Program-made: the position numbers and the translations under genes
Notes under the pieces: generated by a model
Seen by the model: the letters and a program-made list of their open reading frames with translations, nothing else
Told to the model about the DNA's origin: nothing
Database searches by the model: none
In this document: positions 1 to 9,058 of the stretch, piece by piece
Numbering within the stretch: position 1 is the first letter of the stretch
How the letters are laid out: every line of letters starts with the position of its first letter
DNA from: Oligoflexus sp.
GTDB lineage: Bacteria; Bdellovibrionota_B; Oligoflexia; Oligoflexales; Oligoflexaceae
Assembly (NCBI GenBank): GCA_014378195.1
Contig: JACMOC010000071.1
Location: forward strand, 1 to 64,000
Reading direction: 5' to 3'
Length of the DNA: 64,000 bases

Positions 1-704
1 CCGGTTGGACCCGCAGGACCTGTCGCCCCATTCGCACCGGCCGGACCCGCAGGACCGGCTGGACCTACTGTTCCGCCGCCGCCTGTTGCACCAAACGGAG
101 GATAGAAAGGAACGATTTGATCTTCCGAATCATTTTTTAAATGAAAAAGCATAGTGCCTGTTGCGCGGGCAAGTATCTCGTCAGGAATTTTGATGGTTTT
201 GCCAAGGACTTTGGTGAACGCACAGTCATTGTGCATAACAACCTTGTGGCTCTCGGGTCCCCAAATCACTTGTTTGGTCGTTTTATCGAGGATAGTGATG
301 TCATACCAATCCAATATCGAACACACGTCCGCTGCCGATGAACATCCACACGGAACTTCGATATGAACGTAGGCCGTTCCCTCGGAGTTTTCGTTTTGCC
401 CGACGCTATCGCCGTTCTGATTAACGCCGGATTGGGCACCCGACTGTGATCCGCCTTGCGACGTCCCACTTCCGGTAGCTCCTCCCTGAGTTCCAGAGCT
501 ACCGGCCGTTGAAGATGCGCCGTGCCCCGAATAAGGAGTCGCCACGGGAGCCGAGGATGGATTGTTTTCTACCATGACATCGCCCGACCCTGAGGCAGAG
601 GCTTTCTGAGCGGCCATTTCACTTTGAGTCAGACGTTTCTCACGGACACCACAGCTGCTAAGAGCCATTGTCGCGAGGAGTAAGCTGAATGGGAACTTGC
701 CCAT
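1..704 (-). CDS. Collagen-like lipoprotein, C-terminus beyond window edge
   Basis: Reading the minus strand from an ATG at 704 gives an open frame that runs off the left edge of the window. The N-terminus (MGKFPFSLLLATMALSSC) is a lipoprotein signal peptide with lipobox LSSC, so the protein is probably lipidated and surface or outer-membrane attached. A Ser/Gly/Gln-rich linker follows. Next is a folded segment of about 100 residues with several Cys (VPCGCSSAADVC, later HNDC). After a Gly run come Gly-X-Y triplets (GPAGPAGPAGANG), the hallmark of bacterial collagen-like stalks. An AGGA Shine-Dalgarno lies just upstream of the ATG. I cannot see how long the repeat is or what follows. Function is unknown; collagen-like proteins often serve as adhesive or structural filaments. 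Confidence 0.8.
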   Translation of the reverse strand, partial: MGKFPFSLLLATMALSSCGVREKRLTQSEMAAQKASASGSGDVMVENNPSSAPVATPYSGHGASSTAGSSGTQGGATGSGTSQGGSQSGAQSGVNQNGDSVGQNENSEGTAYVHIEVPCGCSSAADVCSILDWYDITILDKTTKQVIWGPESHKVVMHNDCAFTKVLGKTIKIPDEILARATGTMLFHLKNDSEDQIVPFYPPFGATGGGGTVGPAGPAGPAGANGATGPAGPT

Positions 705-867
705 GAGCGTCCTGCTTTTAATTTTCACAATCCCTCCAATCCTTGAAAAGAGCGTACCCCTGGTCGTGGGAGCGCTTTCACCCATCGGAGCGAGGTGCTA
801 AAACTTAAGCAGGAAGGATAATAGGGAAAGGAATGAGGGACTTGTGAGAATGATTAAACACATTTAA

Positions 868-901
868 AAAGCCCTCTAACCTTTTTGGGCTAGAGGGCTT
901 T
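868..901 (-). terminator. Rho-independent-type hairpin
   Basis: The inverted repeat AAAGCCCTCTA / TAGAGGGCTTT surrounds a 12-nt loop. It sits just past the stop of the minus-strand gene ending at 908, and A/T flanks on both sides would let it work in either direction. Confidence 0.75.
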
Positions 902-907
902 CTGATC

Positions 908-1783
908 TTAAAGCTTGTGATCCTTGCCGGTCGGAATCGAAATCCACTGCTCCGAGCTGAGTTCCATCGGCGCATATTTCGGGTAGCGCTTGCCGAACAT
1001 CAAGGGGTCAACAGGTTCCTTGCGGCATTTTTCGATGCGATAAATTTTGGAATAATAAGCTACGAATTTCCCATTCAAACCTTTGCAAGCCTCAGCCAGG
1101 GGAATGACGTCAACCCCGGTATCGGCATCCAGCAATTTTTTGAATTCGGCATCCAGAGACGATTTTATAGGGGTACCCTCGGCGATTTTATAAACCTGCT
1201 CGTCATCCAGTTCCAGTATGTCCTGGTTTCGTTTCCCGCGTTTGGCGCTGTGATCTGAATAGGTATCGAGGTCGGGAAAAAGACGTTTATGACATTTTTC
1301 GATGAAATAAATATCGTCCCCACCCGTGATCACGTAATGGCCTTCGAGCTGTGCGCATGTATAGACTTTTTTGTGCGCTGGTTGGTTGAGTGGTTTGCCT
1401 TCGGGCAGCATCGCAATCATATCGCCATCGGCATTCATGACCTTGATGCCTTTGAGATTGGGTTCGATGCCCTCTTCGACGATAAATTCGCGACGTTTGC
1501 ATTTTTCAACTTTGAAAATGCGCTCGTAGTACGTGATATATCGCCCTTCAACCTTCGCGCAGTTTTTCTTCTGCTCGGCGAGGGAGTGGATTTTGGCCTT
1601 TGGCAGGACCGGAGGCGGGAGCTCGCCCGTGGGTGTTGCCCGTGAACCGGTCGAACCACCGGATGATGAAGATGGCAACGACGATGGCTCCGACGGCACT
1701 TCTTCTTCCTGAGCCATCGCGGGCATCGCGGTCAAGGCCAGGGCGAAATATGCGTATTTCCAGAGATTCGATTTAAAGATCAT
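908..1783 (-). CDS. Secreted protein with three internal Cys-containing repeats
   Basis: The ATG at 1783 is preferred over the longer GTG frame (1825) because it begins directly with a signal peptide (MIFKSNLWKYAYFALALTAMPAMAQ) followed by an acidic, Pro/Ser/Gly-rich linker. The mature part contains three imperfect repeats: a Cys, then L/V-x-G-x-Y/F, about 10 residues later I/F-Y/K-x-(I/V)-EKC and a basic pair (CAKVEGRY..VEKCKRR, CAQLEGHY..IEKCHKR, CKGLNGKF..IEKCRKE). The two Cys per repeat could form a disulfide, and each unit looks like a small beta hairpin. I do not recognise the family. The protein is probably periplasmic or secreted. Gly/Ser/Pro content before the first repeat suggests a flexible spacer. 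Confidence 0.7.
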   Translation of the reverse strand: MIFKSNLWKYAYFALALTAMPAMAQEEEVPSEPSSLPSSSSGGSTGSRATPTGELPPPVLPKAKIHSLAEQKKNCAKVEGRYITYYERIFKVEKCKRREFIVEEGIEPNLKGIKVMNADGDMIAMLPEGKPLNQPAHKKVYTCAQLEGHYVITGGDDIYFIEKCHKRLFPDLDTYSDHSAKRGKRNQDILELDDEQVYKIAEGTPIKSSLDAEFKKLLDADTGVDVIPLAEACKGLNGKFVAYYSKIYRIEKCRKEPVDPLMFGKRYPKYAPMELSSEQWISIPTGKDHKL

Positions 1784-1946
1784 ATTTACCACTTTGCGTT
1801 GTACATCTGTCAAATTATACGACACCTTTCCCGAGAATGCTGCCCTTAACTTATTAAAAAGCTTGGGGAAGAACTTGGCAACACCATTGCACAGGTAGAC
1901 TTGACCCGTCCAGGTCTTGCTGTTGCCCTTTTGCTGGAGTTGCTAA

Positions 1947-2387
1947 ATGGACAAGATTCTTGAATTTCTCGACTTTTCTTCCATCGACCCCCAAATGTAC
2001 TGGCGGATACCCACCGAAGATGGTGCAAAAACCTTCGAAATAAATTGGCGACGCGACAACGCTGTTCATTGGCGTTTTCGCGAATTTGGAGCGCTTTTCT
2101 GGACTCTGTCTACGACAGAGAGTCTGATGGGGGATCTTAGAAATGTAAGCATCGATCTCCTTCGTTTTGAGGAAAGCGTGAAAACCAGCCTTTTGCATCA
2201 AGTCTGTTTCGCCGACCGTATCGTCAAAGATTCGCGCGTGCTTTTGAGTAGTGAATTGGTGGATGCCGCCGTCGCTGATCATGAGGAATTTCTGAGAAAC
2301 ATAGGCGCCATCGTTGAGAAATTCAAAACGACGCCGCCTGCCGCCGCCCCATCGTTCCGCCTCCATGTTGTCAAAAACGAAATATGA
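1947..2387 (+). CDS. Hypothetical protein, 146 aa
   Basis: This is a soluble protein of unknown function. A GGAG ribosome binding site lies about 7 nt before the ATG, which supports this strand over the overlapping minus-strand frame of similar length (1854-2366), whose composition looks like a shadow. The sequence is rich in Trp and aromatic residues early on (MYWRIP, VHWRFREFGALFW) and helical later, ending in a short Pro/Ala stretch. No signal peptide or membrane segment is visible. It lies 48 nt upstream of the Nudix gene on the same strand and may be cotranscribed with it, although a weak hairpin lies between them. Confidence 0.55.
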   Translation: MDKILEFLDFSSIDPQMYWRIPTEDGAKTFEINWRRDNAVHWRFREFGALFWTLSTTESLMGDLRNVSIDLLRFEESVKTSLLHQVCFADRIVKDSRVLLSSELVDAAVADHEEFLRNIGAIVEKFKTTPPAAAPSFRLHVVKNEI

Positions 2388-2397
2388 ATTTCAATTG

Positions 2398-2433
2398 AGA
2401 GCCCCTCGTCATAAGCTAGGGCGGGGGGTTCTT
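2398..2433 (+). terminator. Possible weak terminator between hypothetical gene and Nudix gene
   Basis: AGAGCCCC pairs with GGGGTTCT across a long loop of about 19 nt and runs into a short T-rich stretch. The right arm abuts the start codon at 2436, so the structure could equally influence translation of the Nudix gene. Confidence 0.3.
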
Positions 2434-2435
2434 TT

Positions 2436-2999
2436 ATGTCTATCGATCCCATGCAATTACCGAGTCTGAACCTCGATCCCGTCCCTGACGAATGGCCTTT
2501 TTCTATAGATGCAAAAGCGTCCGCGGTCCTGGCTCTTTTTATGCTGGATCACGAGCAACGGCCGTGTTTGCTTTTTACGCGGAGGGCGAGCGAAATGCGC
2601 TCGCATGCGGGACAGGTCGGATTTCCTGGCGGTCGCCGCGAAGTTTACGATGTCAATCCAGCCGCGACGGCTCTCCGCGAAGCCTACGAAGAAATCGGCC
2701 TGATCGAACACACCGTCACTGTTCTCGGCATGTCGAAGCCGCTCCGCTCTATTGATTCCAAACCCGTCCTGCCGATCGTCGCCACTACCGATGCCCTTCT
2801 ATCACAACTCAAGCCGAACCCCGATGAGGTCGCCGAAATTTTCCTGGTGCCATGGACAGCATTGACCCAAGCGCACCGGACCGTGGTGCGTTTCAACATT
2901 TTCGGCAAGTGGCGCGAGACGCCTTTTTACGAGGCAAACGGCCACAACATTTGGGGGTTGACGGCATGGATGGTCGAACAACTGAGTCTTAGAGAATGA
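2436..2999 (+). CDS. Nudix hydrolase, CoA pyrophosphatase type
   Basis: Likely hydrolyses coenzyme A or acyl-CoA to phosphopantetheine and 3',5'-ADP. The CoA-specific signature precedes the Nudix box: LLFTRRASEMRSHAGQV, then FPGG. The box ends in ALREAYEEIGL, whose Glu residues bind the divalent metal. The 187-aa length matches NudL/Pcd1-type enzymes. No targeting signal is visible, so it should be cytoplasmic. The gene stands alone, convergent with pgi 41 nt downstream. Assignment to the CoA branch rests on the RSxxxRxHxGQVxFPGG pattern and is fairly secure; the exact substrate is inferred. Confidence 0.85.
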   Translation: MSIDPMQLPSLNLDPVPDEWPFSIDAKASAVLALFMLDHEQRPCLLFTRRASEMRSHAGQVGFPGGRREVYDVNPAATALREAYEEIGLIEHTVTVLGMSKPLRSIDSKPVLPIVATTDALLSQLKPNPDEVAEIFLVPWTALTQAHRTVVRFNIFGKWRETPFYEANGHNIWGLTAWMVEQLSLRE

Positions 3000-3040
3000 A
3001 AGGACGTTGGGTGGATACAACGCCCTATTTTGTCGGTGCT

Positions 3041-4390
3041 TTAGCTCATACGTTCTTTGAGTTTGGCGCGAAGGGCTTCGGAGCCCGGTTTGCCTAAAAG
3101 TGCAAAGAGGTTCTGTTTATAGGCCTCAACGCCAGGCTGATCAAACGCATTTACGGCGAGCATTCCGGCACTTATCGCACACGCTGTTTCAAAAAAGGCA
3201 AACAGCGAACCGAGATTGTACTCGTTCAGTACGGGCCACTGAAGACCGATCGAAGGGACTTTGCCGTCTGTGTGAGCAAGCATTGTGCCTTGCATCGCAG
3301 CATTGTTGATTTCGTTTAAAGGCCGACCCTCAAGATAGGTGAGCCCGTCTCCCTTTGCAGCAAGAGTGGGAACACGCAGCTGTTGCTCTACACCATTGCG
3401 TCTGGGCCTATCATTTTCAAAACTTAAAAACGTTTCAAAAAAACGGCGCTCGCCTTCTTGAACGTATTGGCCAAGAGAATGAAGATCCGTGGTGAAAACC
3501 ATACCGGCCGGGAACAAACCCTTGCCTTCCTTGCCTTCGGATTCGCCGAATAATTGTTTCCACCATTCGACGATATAAGTGAGTTTGGGGTTGTTGGTCG
3601 AAAGCAATTCAATTGCTTTGCCGCTACGATATGCCGCCGATCGCAGCGCCGCATAACGTAACACAGGATGCTGGGTGACGTCTCCGCTCAGTTCCTGAAA
3701 GATGCGAGAGGCCCCCTCAAGCATCGCTTTGGTGTCGAGCTTCAGTAAAGCCAGAGGCACTAGGCCAACGGCCGTCAAAACACTAAAACGTCCTCCCACA
3801 TCATCGGGAATGGAAAACGTCTTGTAACCCTCCTCCCGTGCAACCTGTCTCAGAGCGCCGGCATTTGCGTCCGTCGTGCAGACAATACGTCGCGCGGCCT
3901 CTTCCTTGCCAAAACGGTTTTCAAGATAGGAACGAAGGATACGGAACGCTACTCCGGGCTCGGTTGTTGTTCCACTTTTGCTGATAATGTTGACGATCGG
4001 CAGACGTTTATCCAGCATTTCGATCACTTCGATCAACTGCGTCTCAGAAATATGATGACCGGCAAACGCTATCAGCGGTTGATGGGATTTCACCAGTCCT
4101 TGATAGCTATGAAGCAGAGCTTCGGTGACCGCACGCGTCCCAAGATACGAGCCGCCAATGCCAACAACCAAAACCAGATCGTAGGTGACATCAAGATCAC
4201 GAATATACGTCTGGATTTCCTGCTCAAGCGCAAACCCATGCTGCTGCGGGTAATCCCACCAACCCGTAAACTCTGCGCCGAGACAGGACTTTTCCCGCAG
4301 CGCTTCCAGGTGCTCTATCGGATCGAGGGCATCCGCTTGCGCAATCAGATCCGGCTCGAGCAATTTCTCATTCAACTTAATAGCTGTCAT
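3041..4390 (-). CDS. pgi: Glucose-6-phosphate isomerase
   Basis: Interconverts glucose 6-phosphate and fructose 6-phosphate in the cytoplasm (glycolysis and gluconeogenesis). At 449 aa it is the shorter, Bacillus-like form of the family. Visible hallmarks are VVGIGGSYLGTRAV near residue 80, the sugar-phosphate loop NIISKSGTTTEP near 140, DDVGGRFSVLTAVG, and FGESEGKEGKGLFPAG. The start ATG overlaps the stop of hflX (ATGA), so the two are translationally coupled with hflX first. The pathway would let the cell build hexose from acetate through the glyoxylate shunt seen nearby. Confidence 0.95.
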   Translation of the reverse strand: MTAIKLNEKLLEPDLIAQADALDPIEHLEALREKSCLGAEFTGWWDYPQQHGFALEQEIQTYIRDLDVTYDLVLVVGIGGSYLGTRAVTEALLHSYQGLVKSHQPLIAFAGHHISETQLIEVIEMLDKRLPIVNIISKSGTTTEPGVAFRILRSYLENRFGKEEAARRIVCTTDANAGALRQVAREEGYKTFSIPDDVGGRFSVLTAVGLVPLALLKLDTKAMLEGASRIFQELSGDVTQHPVLRYAALRSAAYRSGKAIELLSTNNPKLTYIVEWWKQLFGESEGKEGKGLFPAGMVFTTDLHSLGQYVQEGERRFFETFLSFENDRPRRNGVEQQLRVPTLAAKGDGLTYLEGRPLNEINNAAMQGTMLAHTDGKVPSIGLQWPVLNEYNLGSLFAFFETACAISAGMLAVNAFDQPGVEAYKQNLFALLGKPGSEALRAKLKERMS

Positions 4391-5703
4391 GCATCCAACT
4401 CCGTCGGAAGTAGTTCGTCATCGACTGACACGATCCAGTTTCTCAGTTTGGTCATCGTCGCCCGGGGTGCCTGAAGGTGAAAAAGAAGACAATTGCGCCC
4501 TTCATCAAACCCCTTCTCGATAATTATGCAGTTCCTGTAGATCAGGGACTGTGCAATCTGGTTATCCGCCGGTACTTCCATGCGAAAGGTCACGAGGTTT
4601 TTGCGAAAGAAATTATAGATGTGATCACGAACGATCAGGATATCCTTCTCGGCCTCTGCCGAGACAACGATACAGCCCGGATACGCCGCGCGTAGGATAC
4701 GCGGCAGGATATGGTCATTGAGACGATCGACCTTGTTGAAGATAAGCACCTGGGGCACATCGCCCGCACCGATCTCCGAGAGCACGCTGTTGGTGACTTT
4801 GATATGATCTTCGTAATGCGCGTAACTCACGTCGACTACGTGAAGAAGAAGATCGGCTTCGCTGACCTCTTCAAGCGTCGTGCGAAACGACTCAATAAGC
4901 GAATGCGAAAGATTACGAATGAATCCGACTGTATCGGACAGCAGTATCTTCGGACGAGTCCTTGGATCGATCGTTTTTACGCTGGTATCGAGGGTCGCAA
5001 ACAATTCGTCCTTAGGGGCGATCTGCGATTTGGTAAGGCCTTTCATCAAGGTGGTTTTACCACTGTTGGTATAACCGACTATGGCCACCTTCAGCTCATT
5101 GGTTCGGGCTTTACGCTGCGTGGCTTTCTCTTTGCGAATCTGTTCGAGCTGTTTTTGCAGTCGCGAAATACGGTCGCGGGCCCGTCGTCGATCGATCTCG
5201 ATTTGTTTTTCGCCCATACCCCTCTGCAAAGCACCGCCGCCGCGCTGCCTTTGAAAATGGGTCCAGGCTCCTGTCATGCGGGGAAGGAGATATTCGAGAC
5301 GGGCGATTTCCACCTGGGTTTTGGCTTGGTTTGTTCGCGCATGACGCGAGAATATCTCGAGGATCACACCGGTGCGATCCAGGACAACCATGCCGGTCAT
5401 CTCTTCGAGGTTTCGGACTTGCGGCCCGCTCAGGTTTTTATCGAACACGATAAGCTTAGCCCCTTGAGTCAGGGCGAGCTCTTTGATTTCCTGAACTTTC
5501 CCTGTTCCTATGTAACAAGAAGGCGTGAGCTTCTGACGTTTCTGAAGCATGCGGCCCATGACTTGAACACCCAGGGTTCGGAGCAATGACTCGAGTTCAG
5601 CGACGTCTTCTTCCATTCGCTCGCTCGACTCACCTGCGAGAAGCACGCTGACGACGATCGCTTTCTCCTGAGAGGAGAAGACCAGTTCGAAATTGTCTTC
5701 CAC
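4387..5703 (-). CDS. hflX: GTPase HflX
   Basis: A ribosome-associated GTPase that rescues or splits stalled ribosomes under stress. The order is an N-terminal HflX domain, a coiled coil (RISRLQKQLEQIRKEKATQR), then the G domain with G1 GYTNSGKTTL, the switch LFATLD, G3 DTVGFI and G4 NKVD. The reading frame extends to a GTG at 5751, but I place the start at the GTG at 5703, which has a good AAGGAT Shine-Dalgarno and gives the usual short N-terminus before EKAIVVSVL. It is the first gene of a two-gene unit with pgi, overlapping it by 4 nt. Confidence 0.93.
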   Translation of the reverse strand: MEDNFELVFSSQEKAIVVSVLLAGESSERMEEDVAELESLLRTLGVQVMGRMLQKRQKLTPSCYIGTGKVQEIKELALTQGAKLIVFDKNLSGPQVRNLEEMTGMVVLDRTGVILEIFSRHARTNQAKTQVEIARLEYLLPRMTGAWTHFQRQRGGGALQRGMGEKQIEIDRRRARDRISRLQKQLEQIRKEKATQRKARTNELKVAIVGYTNSGKTTLMKGLTKSQIAPKDELFATLDTSVKTIDPRTRPKILLSDTVGFIRNLSHSLIESFRTTLEEVSEADLLLHVVDVSYAHYEDHIKVTNSVLSEIGAGDVPQVLIFNKVDRLNDHILPRILRAAYPGCIVVSAEAEKDILIVRDHIYNFFRKNLVTFRMEVPADNQIAQSLIYRNCIIIEKGFDEGRNCLLFHLQAPRATMTKLRNWIVSVDDELLPTELDA

Positions 5704-6258
5704 GCTACCATCCTTATCTGCTAAGAGGTGCAAACATAAGGCCTGAAACACACAAGCCTGACGTTAACTTCTGCAAATCTACCTTGGGCTGTTACGCGTG
5801 AACAGACATTTTCGCGAAGTCAAATACTCCCTTTCGCTTCTGTTCCGCTCTTACTCCCGCAAACGCAACAAACGAATGCAAAGCAAAAAATTTAACTTAA
5901 ATAAAAATTGAAGAAATCTAAGCTACAGATTGGTAGCTTATCGTTCAAGACTATGCGCCGCAAAGCACACAAAGGATACAAGCGCGTACTAAAATTTCAT
6001 AAGGCGAAATTTCCTTACAATTTCAACGCTCAACTTAGGAGAGTGACAAATGTGTTCGCTGAATACTGTCACGCAATCACATACGCAATAAGGGCTGCAG
6101 CTTAAGAACTTGTGAAGAAGTCTTTACTAGCAAGGATTTGCCGCGATGGAAGCAAAACTTTTTCATTTGGCAGCTATGCATTTCAGAAGTATAGCTAATG
6201 AAGAGACTTATTAAAGGTTATGCAAAGACAATATAAAAACTGGCCTAGAGGGGATCTT
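5704..6258. other. Intergenic stretch, no convincing gene
   Basis: A-rich spacer between the divergent hflX and lipase genes. It must hold their promoters, but no pair of -35/-10 boxes stands out. A 65-codon TTG-initiated frame (5908-6105, very Lys/Arg rich) has no ribosome binding site and is not called. Confidence 0.5.
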
Positions 6259-7281
6259 ATGAAGCGCTTCCTCCTCGCTTGTTTGATAGTGTGCGCCCAA
6301 TTCGCACTATCCGGCAGCAGAGTCTTAGGTTCTGAAATGTTGTTAAAGGATTATGCTGAACAGGGCATGATTCCTCCGGTAGTCCACCCTTCTCAGACTG
6401 AACCGCGCAGCCTCCTTGGTGTTGCGGATGATGTCATGGTAGTCAACAGCGATTATCTCGGCACCAAACCACAAACGTCTACAAAGTATCCTATCGTTCT
6501 TCTGCATGGTTTTTTAGGCTGGGACAAAGTCTTCTTCATCGATTACTTTTTTCACGTAAGAGCGGCCCTCGAGGCTGACGGATTTACCGTCTATACCCCT
6601 CAAGTGAATCCCGTGGCTTCGATAGAGACAAGGGCGAAGGAACTTGGTCCTCTTCTGGATCGCATCCTCAAGGAAACCGGTGCTCCTAAATTAAACTTGA
6701 TCGCCCACTCGATGGGTGGTCTTGATGCGCGTTATCTTATCGGTCACGGCTATGGCGATAAGATCGCATCTTTGACAACTGTCGGAACGCCTCACCACGG
6801 AACACCCGTTCCGAATGAAGTGTTTGGAGTGCTTGGCACCAAGAGTCCATTATTTAAAGCTTTCGAATTTCTTGCAGCAGGTCTTATTGGACAGGGCGGC
6901 ATGAAACCTGCTGATCTGAGCCTGAAAGAATGCCTTTGGAATCTTTCAGCGTCTTTTCTCGAAGACTACTTTAATCCTAACTATCCTGATGATCCTAACG
7001 TTTACTATCAATCGTACGCCGGGGTGTCCAGCATCACAGGCTTTAAAACTGGCGATATTCTTGATGCCCTGCTCGTTCCTTTTATTCCGGCGTTTAGAAT
7101 CGGCACACGAAGCGACGGTTTGGTTCCACTTGAATCAGCGCACTGGGGCCGCTTTCGCGGTATCGTGAGTGCTGACCATGTGAATCTTGTCGGACAACTG
7201 TTAGGCATAACGTCGTCGCGTTACGATCACGTGAAATTTTACAAGAAAATCGCCTGGGATTTGGTTGATATGGGCTACTGA
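6259..7281 (+). CDS. Secreted triacylglycerol lipase-like alpha/beta hydrolase
   Basis: An exported esterase or lipase resembling the Pseudomonas/Burkholderia family I lipases. The ATG at 6259 follows a GAGGGGATCTT Shine-Dalgarno and starts a clear signal peptide (MKRFLLACLIVCAQFALSGS). The oxyanion region is IVLLHGFLGWD, and the nucleophile Ser is in AHSMGG followed by LDARYLI. The TVGTPHHGTPVP loop is typical of this family. A likely catalytic Asp is in GTRSDGLVP and the His in DHVNLVGQ. Family I lipases normally need a foldase (Lif) and type II secretion; no lif gene is adjacent. The natural substrate is unknown. Confidence 0.87.
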   Translation: MKRFLLACLIVCAQFALSGSRVLGSEMLLKDYAEQGMIPPVVHPSQTEPRSLLGVADDVMVVNSDYLGTKPQTSTKYPIVLLHGFLGWDKVFFIDYFFHVRAALEADGFTVYTPQVNPVASIETRAKELGPLLDRILKETGAPKLNLIAHSMGGLDARYLIGHGYGDKIASLTTVGTPHHGTPVPNEVFGVLGTKSPLFKAFEFLAAGLIGQGGMKPADLSLKECLWNLSASFLEDYFNPNYPDDPNVYYQSYAGVSSITGFKTGDILDALLVPFIPAFRIGTRSDGLVPLESAHWGRFRGIVSADHVNLVGQLLGITSSRYDHVKFYKKIAWDLVDMGY

Positions 7282-7343
7282 TGCTCTGCATCTTGGAATA
7301 AAACTACATAATTTGAATTTCGCGAACGATCACGGTCTGCTGC

Positions 7344-7373
7344 TTGACATTAGCGACTTCTCGCAACTATCCT
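7344..7373 (+). promoter_or_regulatory. Sigma-70-like promoter for aceBA
   Basis: A perfect TTGACA (7344-7349) and a TATCCT (7368-7373) lie 18 nt apart, about 45 nt before the aceB start. An AGGAG ribosome binding site then precedes the ATG at 7416. Confidence 0.6.
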
Positions 7374-7415
7374 ACTCTAAGTTGCCTTGAAGGTGTTGAT
7401 TAGGAGCAGCAGACT

Positions 7416-9017
7416 ATGAGCTTGACCATCGAAGGTCTCGAGATCCATCAGACGACCCCGGCCCTCTATCTCGAACGTGTTCTGACAGTTCCCGCTCTCC
7501 AGTTCATCAAATCGCTGCATGACACATTTAATCCGACCCGTCTCGAACTCTTAAAGCGTCGTATCGAACGTCAACATCAAATCGATAAAACCGGAACGCT
7601 GGATTTTCTCCCCGAGACCAAATCGGTGCGTGAGAGTGCATGGCAAGTCGCGGCAACGCCTCAGGATTTGCTGGACCGACGTGTGGAGATTACGGGCCCG
7701 ACCGAAGCTAAAATGCTGATCAACGCCTTAAATTCCGGGGCTAAAGTGTTCATGGCTGATCTCGAAGACTCCCTTTCGCCAACTTGGTCGAACGTGATTC
7801 AGGGTCAGATCAATCTTCAGGACGCTGTCCGCCAGACCCTGAGTTTCCGAAACAATGACGGTCGTGAGTACCACCTGAAGGCGCCTCAAGAGCTTGCGAC
7901 TCTTCTTGTTCGCCCACGTGGCTGGCATCTCGAAGAGAAAAACGTCACCGTAGGCGGGAGCGCGCTTTCCGCGAGTCTCTTCGACTTCGGCCTCTACTTT
8001 TTCCATAACGTCCACGAGCGATTGAAACGCGGCACGGCCCCCTACTTCTATTTACCCAAGATGGAAAGCCATCTCGAAGCTCGCCTTTGGAACGATGTTT
8101 TTAATTATGCGCAGGATACGATGAAAGTTCCGCGGGGAACTATTCGCGCCACCTGTCTCATCGAAACCATCCTGGGCGCCTACGAAATGGAAGAGTTCCT
8201 CTTTGAACTCAAGGACCATTCGGCAGGACTCAATGCGGGCCGCTGGGACTATATATTTAGTATGATCAAACGATTTGCGAACCGATCGGACAAGATCCTT
8301 CCCGACCGAGTTCAAGTGAACATGGGCGTTCCGTTCATGCGTGCATATACGGATCTTCTGGTTGCGACTTGTCATAAACGAGGCGCTCACGCCATTGGTG
8401 GTATGGCGGCATTTATTCCGAGTCGCAAAGATCAGAACGTGAATGATCAGGCCATACGTAAAGTCACTGAGGACAAACAGCGCGAAGTCAACGCCGGCTT
8501 TGATGGCACCTGGGTGGCTCACCCGGATCTGGTTCCAGTCGCAATGAAAGTTTTTGATGCGGCGCTCGGGACCAAACCCAACCAAAAATCCAACATGCGC
8601 ACGGATGTCAAACCAGACGCAGCGAAACTTATCGATACTCATATTCCTGGTTCCACTATCACCGAAGACGGTGTGCGTTTGAACATAAGGGTTGCCATTC
8701 AATATATGAGCAACTGGTTGAACGGGCTTGGTGCCGTTGCCCTCTATAATCTTATGGAGGATGCCGCGACCGCAGAAATTTCCCGTGCCCAGCTGTGGCA
8801 ATGGATCCGTCACAAAGCGACCTTGCAGGATGGTCGCACAATGACGGCAGAACTTTACGATCGCTTCCGTCGCGAAGAACTCGACGCTCTCGGTGGCCCT
8901 TCCAAGGGCAATTACGGGCAGGTTGTGGAACTCCTCGATGGATTGGTTTTGAGCCTCGAATTTGGAGAGTTTCTCACTCTCCCGGCATACGATCTACTGC
9001 AACGCAGTGCACACTAG
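7416..9017 (+). CDS. aceB: Malate synthase A
   Basis: Condenses glyoxylate with acetyl-CoA to give malate, the second step of the glyoxylate shunt. The 533-aa length is that of isoform A. The family signature [16 protein letters not shown] is present near residue 267, and other conserved blocks include [19 protein letters not shown] and [12 protein letters not shown]. It is the first gene of a two-gene operon with aceA, 41 nt downstream, behind a good promoter. No isocitrate dehydrogenase kinase (aceK) follows, so control must lie elsewhere. With ackA at 45.8 kb it points to growth on acetate or fatty acids. Confidence 0.97.
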   Translation: MSLTIEGLEIHQTTPALYLERVLTVPALQFIKSLHDTFNPTRLELLKRRIERQHQIDKTGTLDFLPETKSVRESAWQVAATPQDLLDRRVEITGPTEAKMLINALNSGAKVFMADLEDSLSPTWSNVIQGQINLQDAVRQTLSFRNNDGREYHLKAPQELATLLVRPRGWHLEEKNVTVGGSALSASLFDFGLYFFHNVHERLKRGTAPYFYLPKMESHLEARLWNDVFNYAQDTMKVPRGTIRATCLIETILGAYEMEEFLFELKDHSAGLNAGRWDYIFSMIKRFANRSDKILPDRVQVNMGVPFMRAYTDLLVATCHKRGAHAIGGMAAFIPSRKDQNVNDQAIRKVTEDKQREVNAGFDGTWVAHPDLVPVAMKVFDAALGTKPNQKSNMRTDVKPDAAKLIDTHIPGSTITEDGVRLNIRVAIQYMSNWLNGLGAVALYNLMEDAATAEISRAQLWQWIRHKATLQDGRTMTAELYDRFRREELDALGGPSKGNYGQVVELLDGLVLSLEFGEFLTLPAYDLLQRSAH

Positions 9018-9058
9018 ATTAAAGCAGAAACACCCCAACACACGACTCGGAGGCGAAG

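Noticed and set aside
1854..2366. 170-codon minus-strand frame over the 146-aa hypothetical gene
   Set aside because: The plus-strand frame has a good Shine-Dalgarno and more natural composition; only one can be real.
4711..5589. 292-codon plus-strand frame opposite hflX
   Set aside because: It mirrors the conserved GTPase gene, has no ribosome binding site and no family-like features.
5908..6105. 65-codon Lys/Arg-rich frame with TTG start
   Set aside because: No ribosome binding site, composition follows the A-rich spacer, no recognisable family.
8052..8813. 253-codon minus-strand frame opposite aceB
   Set aside because: Shadow of malate synthase; composition is not protein-like and there is no start signal.
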